This document shows positions 37,002 to 47,654 of a stretch of 64,000 bases of DNA, in pieces. This stretch comes from Narthecium ossifragum (Eukaryota > Streptophyta > Magnoliopsida > Dioscoreales > Nartheciaceae), in assembly GCA_963920575.1 (NCBI GenBank), contig OY986966.1:29150581-29214580 (forward strand), given 5' to 3'. Position numbers and translations under genes: made by a program. The notes beneath the pieces were generated by a model. That model had not been told where the DNA came from. It worked only from the letters and a program-made list of their open reading frames with translations, and did not search any database. Numbering within the stretch: position 1 is the stretch's first letter; each line of letters opens with the position of its first letter.

Positions 37002-37610
37002 TTACTTGGTGATGATATAGATGGCGTAGATGATCCCGGGAATGTATCCAAGGATCGTCAGCAGCAAGCAGATCCAGAACTCCGCCTGTTCCACCAAACA
37101 AAAAGATTGCTAACAGTCATGAAGCAACACTTGCAAACTAGTATTTCACAAAAAAAAGAAAAGAAATTACTAATTCTTCCAGATCCAGTACAAAATTGGA
37201 TCAATCGTGAGTATTAAGAAGAAAATCTCAAAGAAAATACGCTTAATTCGAGCAAAAAGGCAGAGGAATAAGACCAGTTGAGTAAAAACCTCACGGATAA
37301 CTGGTTCTAAACCTCAAGAAAACATCTACTACGTACGAGCGTATTAACACACAGAAAAACTCAAAAGAAGAAGGAATTGTTGAGGAAAAGATCGAAATCA
37401 AGTTTGATTTTAGAAGAGGAAAATCAATCTCACTAACTAGATCGAGTTAAAAACTCGAAGCCAAGGAAATCGATCGGAAACTCTAGAGCTAGAGGAGAGT
37501 GGAGTGGAGGCGGGGGAGAGGACCTGGCATCCGAACTTGAGGAAGACCCCAAGGGGTGGGAGGATGATGGCCAAGATGATGTCGATGCAGGTCGCCGTTC
37601 CCTCACTCAT
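37002..37610 (-). CDS. RCI2: RCI2/LTI6 (PMP3 family) small hydrophobic protein, copy 1
   Basis: Exon 1 is 37610-37524 and exon 2 is 37085-37002, giving 56 residues with a phase-0 GT-AG intron of 438 bp. The protein begins MSEGTATCIDIILAI and carries the PMP3 signature ILPPLGVFLKFGC in its first membrane segment. The second segment holds EFWICLLLTILGYIPGIIYA, and the protein ends IITK. Family members are plasma-membrane proteolipids induced by cold, salt and ABA that limit membrane hyperpolarisation and Na+ uptake in yeast and plants. Copy 2 differs at only three residues (Glu3/Asp, Ala30/Val, Ile53/Ala). The length is typical of the short RCI2A/B-type members without a tail. The shared promoter is listed next. 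Confidence 0.95.
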
Positions 37611-37741
37611 CCTTCTGAGACTGATGGAATGGATCTAAAGAAAGAAAACGGAGAGAGAGATCTCGAGAGAGGTCTGGAACTTGGAGAGATCGAGCAGACT
37701 ACTGACTAGGCGTGAACCGTCGTCGGACCAAGCACTGGTGC

Positions 37742-37764
37742 ATTTATAGAGGGCCTGTCACGTG
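37742..37764 (-). promoter_or_regulatory. TATA box and G-box/ABRE of RCI2 copy 1
   Basis: On the minus strand, CACGTG (37759-37764) lies 10 bp upstream of TATAAAT (37742-37748), which is about 132 bp before the ATG. The ACGT core is the ABA-responsive element type. More ACGTG cores lie farther upstream (about 37985 and 38351-38362). This fits the known ABA/cold induction of the family, but expression itself is inferred. Confidence 0.6.
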
Positions 37765-38505
37765 CGAGAAGCGTGGGATGGAGAGGGCGAGGCGAGGTGG
37801 AGCAGAGCAGGGGAAGATCAGATCCTTCTCTCTCCGCGTCCATCTCGCTGGTCACCGCCACGTATATACGAATCGATTCCAGACCCTTGCATACATTTCC
37901 AAGCCTGGGCGGATCGGCTGCTCCATACCCAACACCCAACACCCAACACCCAACACTCTTCGGTCTTATCCTATGGAGGTGTTGACACGTGGAGAGCATC
38001 TTTAAATCCGACGTCCGTTTTCGACAACGGATGGATGGTGCCTGATGGTGTAGTATTATCGTGGCAGAGTGGAAAGATAACCTCATCAATTTGATCTGTT
38101 TAGTCAAGGCCACGTCTGAGGAGTAATGTAGCTAAAAACTTGAGCTGATGCGGCGCTTCAAAGGGATACTTGTCGGTTACCACTGCACGCACGCAGACCG
38201 CTGGCTCCGTCTCCTGTGGTTCGCCCATACAAAGTATACCAGAGTGTATAGTGTTGTAAGACCCTTTTCCTATGTCGGCAATTAAAGCATCCATGCAACT
38301 AATAATTCAGGACACGTACGCTTTAAGCCTTTCATCAGTGATGAAGCCCGCCACGTGGCACGTGCAAAGTTTGACTGATCATGCAACAAACTTTGAGAAA
38401 TATCAATGCAAACGATTTAGAGCCGAACATTTTTCAGCCTTTTGGTTTTACCTGATCAACTATTATATATCTTTTAAAATAGGAAATAGAAGATGATATA
38501 TATCT

Positions 38506-39136
38506 CAAATAGTTTTATAGTAGGATTTAATATAATGAAATCCAGCAACTCCCATATTCTATTTTCTATAATATATTCTAATATAAGTATATCGTAAATA
38601 TTAAAGATAAAAATATAATAATACTTTGGTATATTCTAATATAAATATATAACATCGAGATAAAATTATTCATTATATACTTTATAATATATTGTAGTAT
38701 AAATATATCCAAAACATTAAAAATAAAATATAATGTTCAATTACTATGATTTTATGACTGTCAAATAAAGAATAGAATAAAAAAAATGATTAGAGAATGA
38801 ATTCTTTAGTGTCATAGGAATGATTTAGAGAAGTTGCGTTGTAAATAAAAAAGATATAAAATAAGGAAGTAATATATATTAAAATAATTTACAGATCAAA
38901 CTCTTCTTTCTACTACTTTTCTACAACTTTTATCTAACCTATTTTATATTTTATGTGTTTTGATGTTAGATAAGGTTCAAAATGATATCTTTATTAGAAG
39001 AGCATCTAATTTCGATCACTTGGAATCTTCTCATTCATCGATCCCAACATGTCACGAAAATTTCAACGAATCATATATATATATATTAGTTGATTCCCGT
39101 GATGAGTTTGGTTAATTAATCCAATCCAAGTTTAGT
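38506..39136. other. AT-rich spacer
   Basis: This has short repeated tatattctaatataa stretches (38570-38710) but no gene. Kinase exons expected here for the neighbouring pseudogene are absent. Confidence 0.5.
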
Positions 39137-40064
39137 CTAAACCCCCTCCCCCAAGAGCCAGTCTTGTCTAAAATTCTTTGCGGTTGCGGCAGGCTCACGG
39201 AAAGTAAAAGTTTGAGCCGCAATGTGCATGGTAGATCCGTCCTTGCTAACTGATACTTCCCTTTTTGAGTCTGAGCCATTCCGTGATTTAGATTTGTCTT
39301 TCAACAACAACCAATTGAGAAAAGCCAAAAAAGAAATCAGTTTAAATTTCAAATCCAATAAGAAATTTTCCTCCGATGTTAAGTTTAATGCACTTAAATC
39401 AGAAACATGCACCAGTACTTTAGCACAACCAGCAAAAAATGAGCATGTCTTCAAACATAAAAAAAATTCCAAGATCCACCATTACACTTTGCAAACAAAT
39501 AACATCCTTCTCATCAAATCAAAGAGTGTAAAAGGACCAAAATAGGTTGGTCATCAACATTTCTATTTTCTTGCACTTCTGAATATTCAACCATCTTTAG
39601 TGCACCACTAAAAATTAAAATTTTGAGCACAACTGCAGTCCCAGTCATACATATAAAATGGATTCCGATCAAGTAAAGGATCCCTAGTACCCAAAATCCC
39701 AAGACATGGGGTTGGAAATGTGAACCAAAGGTATGCATTCTCACAAAGTTCCAATCTTCCTCAACAAATCCACCAATTCAGAATCCAAAAACAATTACAA
39801 CAAATACACCAAGTACGAGATCAACAAAGATTCATCATCACCAGTAAAAATAAACCAAGATGGCCATCATAAAATCCCCAACCATAAACACCCAAATTCC
39901 ACCCAAGAAAATCAAAATAAAAAAAATTCATCTGAAGCGATCCTCGTAACCCGATGAGACGCCGCTGCCACCGAGGCATCCTTCTTGAAATCCCCACCTC
40001 CGCCCTTCACCTCACTCCCATCCTTCTCCTTCTCCGGTGATCCGAAGCAAGGCAAGCAACCCAT
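39137..40064 (-). pseudogene. Truncated PBS1-like (PBL27-type) receptor-like cytoplasmic kinase
   Basis: Exon 1 (40064-39932) reads MGCLPCFGSPEKEKDGS ... SHRVTRIAS. This is the myristoylation/palmitoylation N terminus of PBS1/PBL kinases. Exon 2 (39297-39137) reads DKSKSRNGSDSK ... HIAAQTFTFRE ... LLGEG, the stretch leading into the kinase glycine loop. Three faults mark it as dead. The exon 1 donor is AT in place of GT (TCAG/atgaat). The frame hits a stop right after LLGEGV, where GGFGRVYKG is expected. No kinase exon follows before the RCI2 segment. TFREPAATAKNF also departs from the usual TFRELAAATKNF. An LTR-type element lies 84 bp upstream of the ATG, cutting it from its promoter. Confidence 0.85.
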
Positions 40065-40305
40065 CTCGAATCAATCAAATCAATCCCCAAAAAGCCCGAC
40101 AAATCGGAGCTCTAAGAGCATCTAACAACAACTCTCCACGCCCATCGTGAGGACATGTCCCTCTATTCCTGTAGCTCGTTGTTGACCACAAGGACAATTT
40201 GGTAAATTACGTCTTGTCGGTTTGTTTCACACCCGCGTGTGCGCTCACAACCTCTGATTGATGATTTTGTTTGACTAGATCCGTTTAAGAGGTTTTTTGA
40301 CATGT

Positions 40306-41425
40306 GGATCGATCCAAGCTAGTGTTGGATCGATCCAGCTAGGTCTTGGATCGATCCGACTTAGTCTTGGATCGATCCGGATACTGTAGCACGTCGGTGG
40401 AGTTGCGAGGACGGCCGTCGTGGCCGTTGCCCTCCGCTGTCAGGGGAGAGAAGACTTTCTCTCCTATGCTTCCCCTTTTCCCCTCCTTTCCGGCTTTCCC
40501 CTTCCCTTTCCTTCTTCTTCCTCTTCTCCTCCTCTTCTTCTTCCTTCTTCTTTCTCCTTCCCGCTAGCTCTGCTTCCCCTGTTTTCGGCTGAACCTTCTT
40601 CTCCACCGTTCTCCCTCCTCCGGCCACCGTTTTGAGCGTTTGAAGGCTTGTTGGAACCGTGGCGGCGTGAGGAAGATCTCTGGTGTGGTTTAAAGCTCTG
40701 TTGGTGACCGGTTTGCAGGGAATCAGCCGAGGATTGCGTTTCCGGTAGGTGTTCTACCTACGTGAATTGTTTAATGGTTTCTCTTAATCTAGCCGTTTGA
40801 TCTTGCTATTCTTTGTGTGGTTGGCTTCCTCTTGCTTAGTATAATTTCTGATTTAAGTTTCATAAGCTTTGGTGGAGATTTTAGTAGGATTTGAGCATGA
40901 TTAAACTCGGATTTTTCCGATTTCTCTGTTCTTGAGGAACAACTAGTGTACGGCACGTTTTCCAGTTTGTACATGCATGTTCTTGGGTTATGATGAACAT
41001 AAGAGTTGTAGATCTCTGAGTTATCTTTCCATTCCAGCTTATTTCATATTTTTCTGATTTTTCCACGAATTGTGGTGATTTTTCTAGTGGCCTGCAACGA
41101 GACTGATCTGAAGCTGGTATGAAGCATGTTTGGATCGATCCAATATTTTCTGGATCGATCCAAATGTTCCGGATCGATCCCAAGGCTAACTGATGGTGTT
41201 TTATTGACTATTTCTAGTGGTTTTGATTAGCGTTTTTCCCGGTAATCGAGCCGTTGGATGTTTTTGGATCTTGGGTCGATCCCGGTTGCACCCAAGATGG
41301 TCTGTTCACTGAGGGCAAGTCGGATCGATCCATGGGTATGTTTGGATCGATCCAGTGTTTCCCAGGAATAGTGTCTGAGGGTAGCAGAGAATGGCTTTCT
41401 TGGTTTTTCCAAGTTGGATCGATCC
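40306..41425. repeat. Dispersed array of GGATCGATCC palindromes
   Basis: Ten exact copies of the 10-bp palindrome occur at 40306, 40327, 40348, 40369, 41132, 41152, 41171, 41322, 41343 and 41416, with a near copy (gggtcgatccc) at 41273. The first four are 21 bp apart (one about every two helical turns), and the next three are 19-20 bp apart. They lie in the U3 side of the LTR, on both sides of a possible leader at 40440-40760. Confidence 0.9.
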
Positions 41426-42284
41426 AACGTACACCAGAATGCGGATTTGGTGGTTTTGCCCGCGGTGTGAGGGCCCGTCCCTCTGACCTGGCTCGACCGC
41501 GTGGGTCGAGGGCCGTTTTCCTGTTGGTTTGGTTCCGCGTCGGGTACGATCGAGCGATCGTATGGCGGTTTTGACCCCAGGGGCATTTTGGTAAATATGC
41601 CCCCTGGTGGTCAGTTTCACACCCGCGTTTCACACACGGCCTTGAATTGATATATGTGTTTGATTAGAACCTTAAGGGTGCGTCCAATCGGAAGATCGGA
41701 GCTCGATCGGAAAAGATCGAATCAGACGGCCGAGATCGATCCGGATCTCTATATAAGGCCTGTCCCTTTCTCTCTCTTTCCTTCTCTTCTCTCCTATCGT
41801 TTTCTTCCTCTCTCTCTCCTACGGCTGAGCTAGGGCTTTGGAGCGCGGCTTTCGAGGTGCGGATCTTGGCGGTTCGACTGGTTGGACGCGTGGAGGAGCT
41901 ACCCTACTTGCTCAAGTAGGTGTTTCTACCTCGATCTCGTGATTGGGTTCTTCTAGGATAGGTTTAATGCCTTTTCGCTGTAGAAATACTTATTAGAATG
42001 TTATGTAGTTCATTGCACATGTGTTGTGGATGGTTTGAAGTATTCCTACATTGCGATTTCCGTATTTTAACGGCTGGTTTCCGTATTATCGTTGTTTTGT
42101 CGGTTTTCGCCCGTTTTGACCTAGATAGGAGATTTAACTATCAAAAATGTGATTTCTTCATATCATTGGTTTCCCTATCGTTAATTACACATGCTTTCAA
42201 AGTTTCATCAACTTCCAACTTGATTTGATCCTTGAAATCCAAGAAATTGGATTTCCGGCACTGTTATGATGAACTGTGCCTAAG

Positions 42285-42655
42285 GCTCGACGGCCGATCG
42301 GTGCATCGACCGTCAAGCGTTGATATGCTCTTCCTGGGCCTGACGGTCGACCGTTGGATCGACCATCGCATAGACCGTCAGGCTCTGTGTGGTTTTTTAG
42401 TCTCCCAGAGTCGATGCATGGATCGACCGCGGGATCTTCTCTTTTTTCGATTTTGCCTCATGGTCGACCGTCGGATCGACCGTCATGCTCTGGTTGGTTT
42501 TGGGCTTCTCAGGGTCGATGGGTGGATCGACCGTCGCCCTTACGGTTTTCTTCATTTTGGTCTCACGGTCGACCGTTGCATCGACCGTGACATCGACCGT
42601 GGCCTCACGGTCGACCGTTGGATCGACCGTCGCATCGACCGTGGGCCCTTGAGCA
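42285..42655. repeat. Array of GGTCGACCGT / GGATCGACCGT motifs
   Basis: About a dozen related words occur in 370 bp: ggtcgaccgt, ggatcgaccgt, gcatcgaccgtg. They are often paired as cacggtcgaccgttggatc. The stretch lies downstream of the LTR promoter, so it would be in the transcript. An open frame over it reads repeated VDRWIDRRIDR-like words (42232-42693), which I take to be a by-product of the repeat. Confidence 0.85.
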
Positions 42656-43901
42656 ATGTTTTCTGGCTTTTCTTGAATGGCTGTCATTGGTGATTGATAT
42701 CTAAACATGTTGGGAGGTTTGCATGTTGTTTTTATGAAGTTTCCAAGGGATTTCTATTGAGATTGAGGATTGAATCGCGTGTATGCCCTTTGAGTGAACT
42801 GATGGTTTGGCTTGCATTTAAATACATGTTTGGTTGGTAATTAAATGCTTAATTGATTACTTAGCCATTAGCTAGCTATGAGTGCTAGCTAATGTGGAAT
42901 TATGGAACCTTAGCCTCTTGCCGGCGAGTGTCGAGGGCTATTGTATATATGTTAAACCTTTAACTGATGTGTGGCATTTAGAGACATCTAGGGTAGATGT
43001 TTGAATAGGTTCATGCATTGTGTGCATTAGAGGCATCTAAGGTTAGGCGGGCGATGGGTTTGGTCGCCGATCCGAGGCTCTCGGGTAGCTAGGATCTAGC
43101 CTTAGGACCGTGGCTGGGTAGTCAGGTTTAGGGTATGATTGTATAATCGAATCTCATGTTATTGAAGATTTGTGATAGTTGACTCTGATTAATGTTTTGA
43201 GGTTTAGAGGTCGTGTTGTCTTCCCAAGGCTAAGTCTTAAGGATGGGTGTCGATGTCCCTGACATGGTCCCCAGGCAGTAGTTTCCTGCTGGGTAACGGT
43301 GATCCTACTAGTTCTTGTTCTTTTCCTCCCAGCGTGTTGGTTGATGTTCCCAGCGTGGTTGGTTGAGAAGAGTAGGATCCCTTGGGGAGTCGATAGGGGT
43401 TGTGGGACCCCGTGGCATTCCTTAGGCTTGAGCGGGGAGACAACACTGTTGTTGTTTTCCTCCTTTCTGTGTGCCGTAGAGTAGAACCCTACTGAGCTTA
43501 TCGCTCACTCCTACCCGGGCTGCGTTTGCAGGTGCAGGCGCCAGTTCTTCGTCAGTGGAGCCGGCGGGATCGGCCTTTGGTGGCGCGAGTACGTCCAGAG
43601 GTGCTTGAGGTCGTTGGAAGATAAACTGTTGTACCCTTTTGATAGTTTGTATATTATAAACGTCTTTTGAGGAAATTTTGGATTATTGTATAAATCTTTC
43701 CCTTGGAGGAGTTTGTTATAGAATCTTGTATCAGTACAACTTGATGTATATATATATAAATTGAATATCAGTTTAACATCTGGAGTATAAATTGTTTAAA
43801 TTATCTGTCTTTTCCGCTTCGTATCTCGCCAATTGGAGATGAATAGTGATAGAAACCCTCACGCCCCGTCCTGGATGGGTTTTCTGGGTCGGGGTGTGAC
43901 A

Positions 43902-44033
43902 CGCGGGGCTCACCATGATAGTTTGTTTTATCGCTGTAATGGCATGTTTAGTGATATTGCTATAAACGGTTGTTTGTTACCGCTTTGTGGTTGAACCGGG
44001 AGTGTTATGACTCCCGGGATTGTGTAAAATAAA
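43902..44033 (+). mobile_element. Host fragment left of the nested Mutator-like element
   Basis: This piece follows the LTR end directly and continues after the nested element at 47655. It contains gctttgtggttgaaccggg...ctcccggga, whose partner gctttgtggttaaccgagg...ctcggga is at 47680-47722. The host thus had this motif in tandem before the insertion. Confidence 0.5.
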
Positions 44034-47000
44034 CGGTTAATTGGTGATAACCCCAATTTAGAGAAAATTTTTGCTAAAAACTCCATTTGATATATTTTTA
44101 AGGTTAGAACCCCATTTAACAAGTTTATTTAGCTGATGTAATTAAACAAAGACTAAAATGCCCCTATAGCTAAATGTAATTAAAATATGACTAAAATGCC
44201 ATGGTGGTGGTGGTGGTAATGACGACACCGGTAGCGGACGGCAGCGGTAGATGATCGCCGGAGTTGAGATCCGGTGATCCAACGCGTGCATCGTAGCCAC
44301 CCAACCTCCGTCCGCCGTCGCGGAAGTCACCATCGCCGCTCCAACCACCTGAGGACAGCTTCCCATGACCTCCTCGACGGACTCCAACCAGACTCCAACC
44401 GTCTCCACCCCCACCCCCCACCGACCTCGTCACGGCCCCGTCCACCCCCTCCGCCGCCCTCCATCTCCGACGAAACCCCAACCCGAGCTCCTCCTCTCAC
44501 AGATCCGGCGATCATCAATGATCCTTGGTGGTGGTGGTGCTCGTTGATGGTGGCGGGTGAGATCCGATCAATGATGTGAGAGGGGGAGCTCGAGGCGGTG
44601 TTGGGATCCGATCGGTAGGAGGTCGACGCCGGCTTCCGACGAGGATGGAAGCTAGGGATGGGGTCGGCGAGGCTCGGGGTCCCTGCGGACGTTGGAGGTG
44701 ACTGAAGAGATGAAGTCTGGCTTGTTGTCGGCTTGGGAGGCGTGACGACGACCTCCCTCGGCACCGGCGACCTTGACCTGAGCTCGGACGCCACCCGAGC
44801 TTCTCCGTCTCCTCCGGATCTAACAGCGCCGACGCCACCTCCACGCTGGCCTCCAGCTCCGCCCAGCCCCGGATCCGAGCCCCCCTCGCCTCTACAAGGC
44901 TTCCTCCGACCATCTCCGGAGATGGTGGTTGTCTGGCAAAGAGGTGGTTGTAGAGGTGGCTGGTGGAGGTAGGTGGTGGAGGTAGGTGGATGTAGGAAGA
45001 CGGGATAGAGGAAATAGGTGGGGTGATAGATAAGTGGTGGGATTCGAGCCGGGGGTCGAGATAGAGGAAGGGGAGAGAGAAATGTTGGGAAAAAATAGGA
45101 AAAAGGGAAAATGGGGTACAAAATAGGGAAAAAGTGGTAGAAAAATAGGGAAAATATGGAAAAAGATAAAACAAAATTACAGAATAAAAGTTTAGGTGAT
45201 TGAAGAGACTCTTATTGGATAATTTCAGACAATTTAGTTGTAATTTGAAGAGTTAAAAAGATAAAAATGCATGAAAGATGAAAATGCATTTAAAAAGATG
45301 GAAATGAATTTAGAAAAATGAAAATGCATTTAGATAGATGAAAATGAATTTAGAAAGATGAAAATGCATTTAGAAAGATGGAAATAAATTTAGAAAGATG
45401 AAAATACAGTTAAGAAGATAAAAATAAAGTTAAAAAGAAGAAAATACATTTAAAATGATGAAAATAGAGTTAAAAAGATAAAATATATAAAAAAAGAAAA
45501 TACATTTAAAATGATGAAAATAGAGTTAAAAGGATGAAAATACATGTAAGATGAAAATGCATTTAAACATATGAAAATGCGTCTAAAAAGATGAAAATGA
45601 ATTTAAACAGATGAAAATGCCTTTAAAAAGATGAAAATACATTTAGAAAGATGAAAATGAATTTAAAAAGATGAAAAATGAATTTAAAAAGATGAAAATG
45701 CATGTAAAAATATGAAAATGCTGGAAAGATGAAAATACATTTAAAAAGATGAAAATGATTTTAGAAAGATGAAAATGAATTTAAAAAGAAAAAAATACGG
45801 TTGAAATGATGAAAATCATTGAAAGATAAAAATGCATTTTCATATTTCTGATCATTTCTATCTTTTTAATCTATTTTTATCTCTGTTGATCTATTTTCAT
45901 CTCTCGAATCTATTTTCATCTCTGTTGATCTATTTTCATCTCTGTTGATCTATTTTCATCTTTGTTGATATATTTTCATCTCTCCGATCTATTTTCATCT
46001 CATTTGATCTATTTTCATCTCTCCGATCTATTTTCATCTCTCCTGATCTATTTTCATCTTTGTTTATATATTTTCATCTCTCCGATCTATTTTCATCTCT
46101 CCGATCTATTTTCATCTCATTTGATCTATTTTCATCTCTCCGATCTATTTTCATATCATTTGATCTATTTTCATCTCTCTGATCTATTTTCATCTCATTT
46201 GATCTATTTTCATCTCTCCGATCTATTTTCATCTCTCCGATCTATTTTCATCTCTCCGATCTATTTTCATCTCATTTGATCTATTTTCATCTGTCCGATC
46301 TATTTTCATCTCTCCAATCTATTTTCATCTGTCTGATCTATTTTCATCTGTCTGATCTATTTTCAGAAAGATGAAAATAAATTGTCAAAGATAAAAATGA
46401 GTTTAGAAAGATGAAAATGAATTAAGAAAGATGAAAATGAATTGTCAAAAATGAAAATGAATTTAGAAAGATGAAAATGTATTTAAAAAGATGAAAATGA
46501 ATTTAGAAAGATGAAAATATATCAAAAAGATGAAAATGCATTTAAAAAGATGAAAATGGTGTTAAAAAGATAAAAATAAAGTTGAAAAGATGAATATGCT
46601 GGAAAGATAAAAACACATTTAAAAAGATGAAAATGATTTAAAAAACGATGAAAATACATTGAAAATATTAAAACAATAAATTTAGAAAGATGAAAATGAA
46701 TTTAAAAAGATGAAAATGAATTTAAAATGATGAGAATGCAGGAAAGATGAAAATAATGAATTTAAAAAGATAAAACCATCCCAATCTGGCTGTAATCTGG
46801 TCAAGTCTGGATTGCTGGATTTGAGCATGATCAGATTGAGCTGGGATTGAGCCTGATGGGCTGGATCTGATGGGATCTGGATCAGATCAAACTAAGGTCA
46901 CTTGGTTGGGCTGAACCGGATCAAGTCAGTTGGCCCGGTTGAACCACTCCAGGCTGAAGGAGCAAGCTTATCGGGGAAGGAGGCAGCGAGCAAGGGAGGG

Positions 47001-47645
47001 GAAAGCCGGCGCGACGACGGCCGGATCTAGCTGGGAAACGGCGGCGGAAGGGTCGCGAGGCCATGGAGATTCCGGATCGGCGGTTGGATGGCGATTTGGA
47101 GGTCGGAGACGGTGGCGTTGGGAGCTTACGGCGCCGGATCTGAGAGTAGGAGCTCGGGTTGGGGTTTCCGGCGAGGAGGGCGATCGGACGGCGTCGGGGA
47201 AGGAAGAGACGACTAATGGTTCATGGTTTCGGAGGATATGGAAGGACGAGTGACGGCGGACGAGCTCGGGTCGCTGCAATGGACAACGCCGGCGTTGGAT
47301 CTCTTCGGAAGTGCGCCGGGGAAGGAGAGGCGGGGTCACGGTGCTCAGATCCGAGGTCGGAACGATGGCCGCAGGGGAGATTGCCGGGGAGATCGCCGGG
47401 GAAGGGGGTGGTCGCCGGGGAAGGGTCGGCGGCGGAGATGGTGAGGGATGTCTCGCAGGAGGAGAGAGGAGAGAGGAGAGAGAAAATGCTGGAATAAAAA
47501 AAGAAAAATAAAATAAGGGTATTAGTGTCATTTTGAGGTGTTTTGGGGTTTTTCATCTACAAGTAGTGAAAGTGGGGGTTTTATCAAGATGCATGGGGCT
47601 CTGGACAAGGAGGGGCCTAGATTTGGGGCTTTGGCCAAAAACCCC
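44034..47645. mobile_element. Long-TIR Mutator-like element, 3.6 kb, non-autonomous
   Basis: A perfect 9-bp duplication, taaaataaa (44025-44033 and 47646-47654), flanks it. The ends are diverged inverted repeats (ggttaattggtgataacccc against ggtttttggccaaagcccc), each with a block of A/T plus cccc over the next 100 bp. Inverted homology reaches far inside: aaccccaacccgagctcct with agatccggcg at 44472-44510 recurs in reverse complement at 47132-47168. The terminal arms may therefore be 0.8-1 kb. They are GC-rich, CCGG-laden and open in several frames, but encode nothing recognisable. The centre is a minisatellite. No transposase is seen. It sits inside the LTR-type composite, so it is the younger insertion. 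Confidence 0.8.
45256..46770. repeat. GATGAAAAT minisatellite with inverted central block
   Basis: Three blocks lie end to end. 45256-45835 has ~20-bp units of (a)aagatgaaaatg(c/a)attta. 45838-46366 has ~19-bp units of gatctattttcatctct(cc). 46367-46770 returns to the gatgaaaatg orientation. The shared word GATGAAAAT/ATTTTCATC is thus inverted in the middle block. Each block has about 20-30 units. The transcript could fold on itself between blocks. Confidence 0.9.
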
Positions 47646-47654
47646 TAAAATAAA

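Larger units (their letters stand above)
36550..38383. repeat. Segmental duplication, copy 1 (RCI2 locus)
   Basis: This segment and 49457-51328 are nearly identical across gene, intron, promoter and 3' flank. They start at attctgacaggctgg and end at gtgcaaagtttgactgatc-atg. Differences are scattered substitutions and small indels. Copy 1 lacks the tcacca stretch near its left end and has a cccaaca repeat at 37928-37957. Its 3' part also lacks about 100 bp seen in copy 2 around 51040-51130, and has other sequence there. Confidence 0.9.
36381..38505. repeat. ~125-bp direct repeats bracketing RCI2 copy 1
   Basis: The block at 36381-36505 (contains gagccgaacatttttcag, then ttttacctgatcaactatta) recurs at 38380-38505. 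The copies differ by a few substitutions and small indels. They enclose copy 1 of the duplicated RCI2 segment almost exactly. No such block flanks copy 2. Confidence 0.85.
40148..43901 (+). mobile_element. Long LTR, Ty3/gypsy Del/Tekay-like
   Basis: It begins TGAGGACATG and ends ...GGTCGGGGTGTGACA. The CCCGTC...GGTCGGGGTGTGACA end, with ctgagctt...tgctcactcctacccggg and tttgcaggtgcagg about 350 bp before it, resembles Del/Tekay LTRs as I remember them. A strong TATA (CTATATAAGG, about 41751) is followed by a CT-rich stretch, as in an LTR promoter. The 5' part is internally duplicated: tttcacacccgcg recurs at about 40229 and 41617, each followed by a CT-rich leader and a gtaggtgt(t)tctacct motif. 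No primer-binding site or gag-pol is seen after it. A related LTR 3' end lies at 48542. Confidence 0.5.

Noticed and set aside
41214..41633. Overlapping open frames with repeated GSI and DRS words
   Set aside because: The words are translations of the GGATCGATCC palindromes. No domain and no preferred frame.
44327..45174. Long Pro/Ser-rich open frames on the minus strand (up to 264 codons)
   Set aside because: They lie in the GC-rich arm of the Mutator-like element, are open in several frames at once and show no domain.
45962..46279. 105-codon frame of LIYFHLSDLFSSH-type repeats
   Set aside because: It is a direct translation of the ATTTTCATC minisatellite.
46930..47531. Arg/Gly-rich and Pro/Ser-rich open frames
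   Set aside because: Same reason: this is the opposite arm of the same element.
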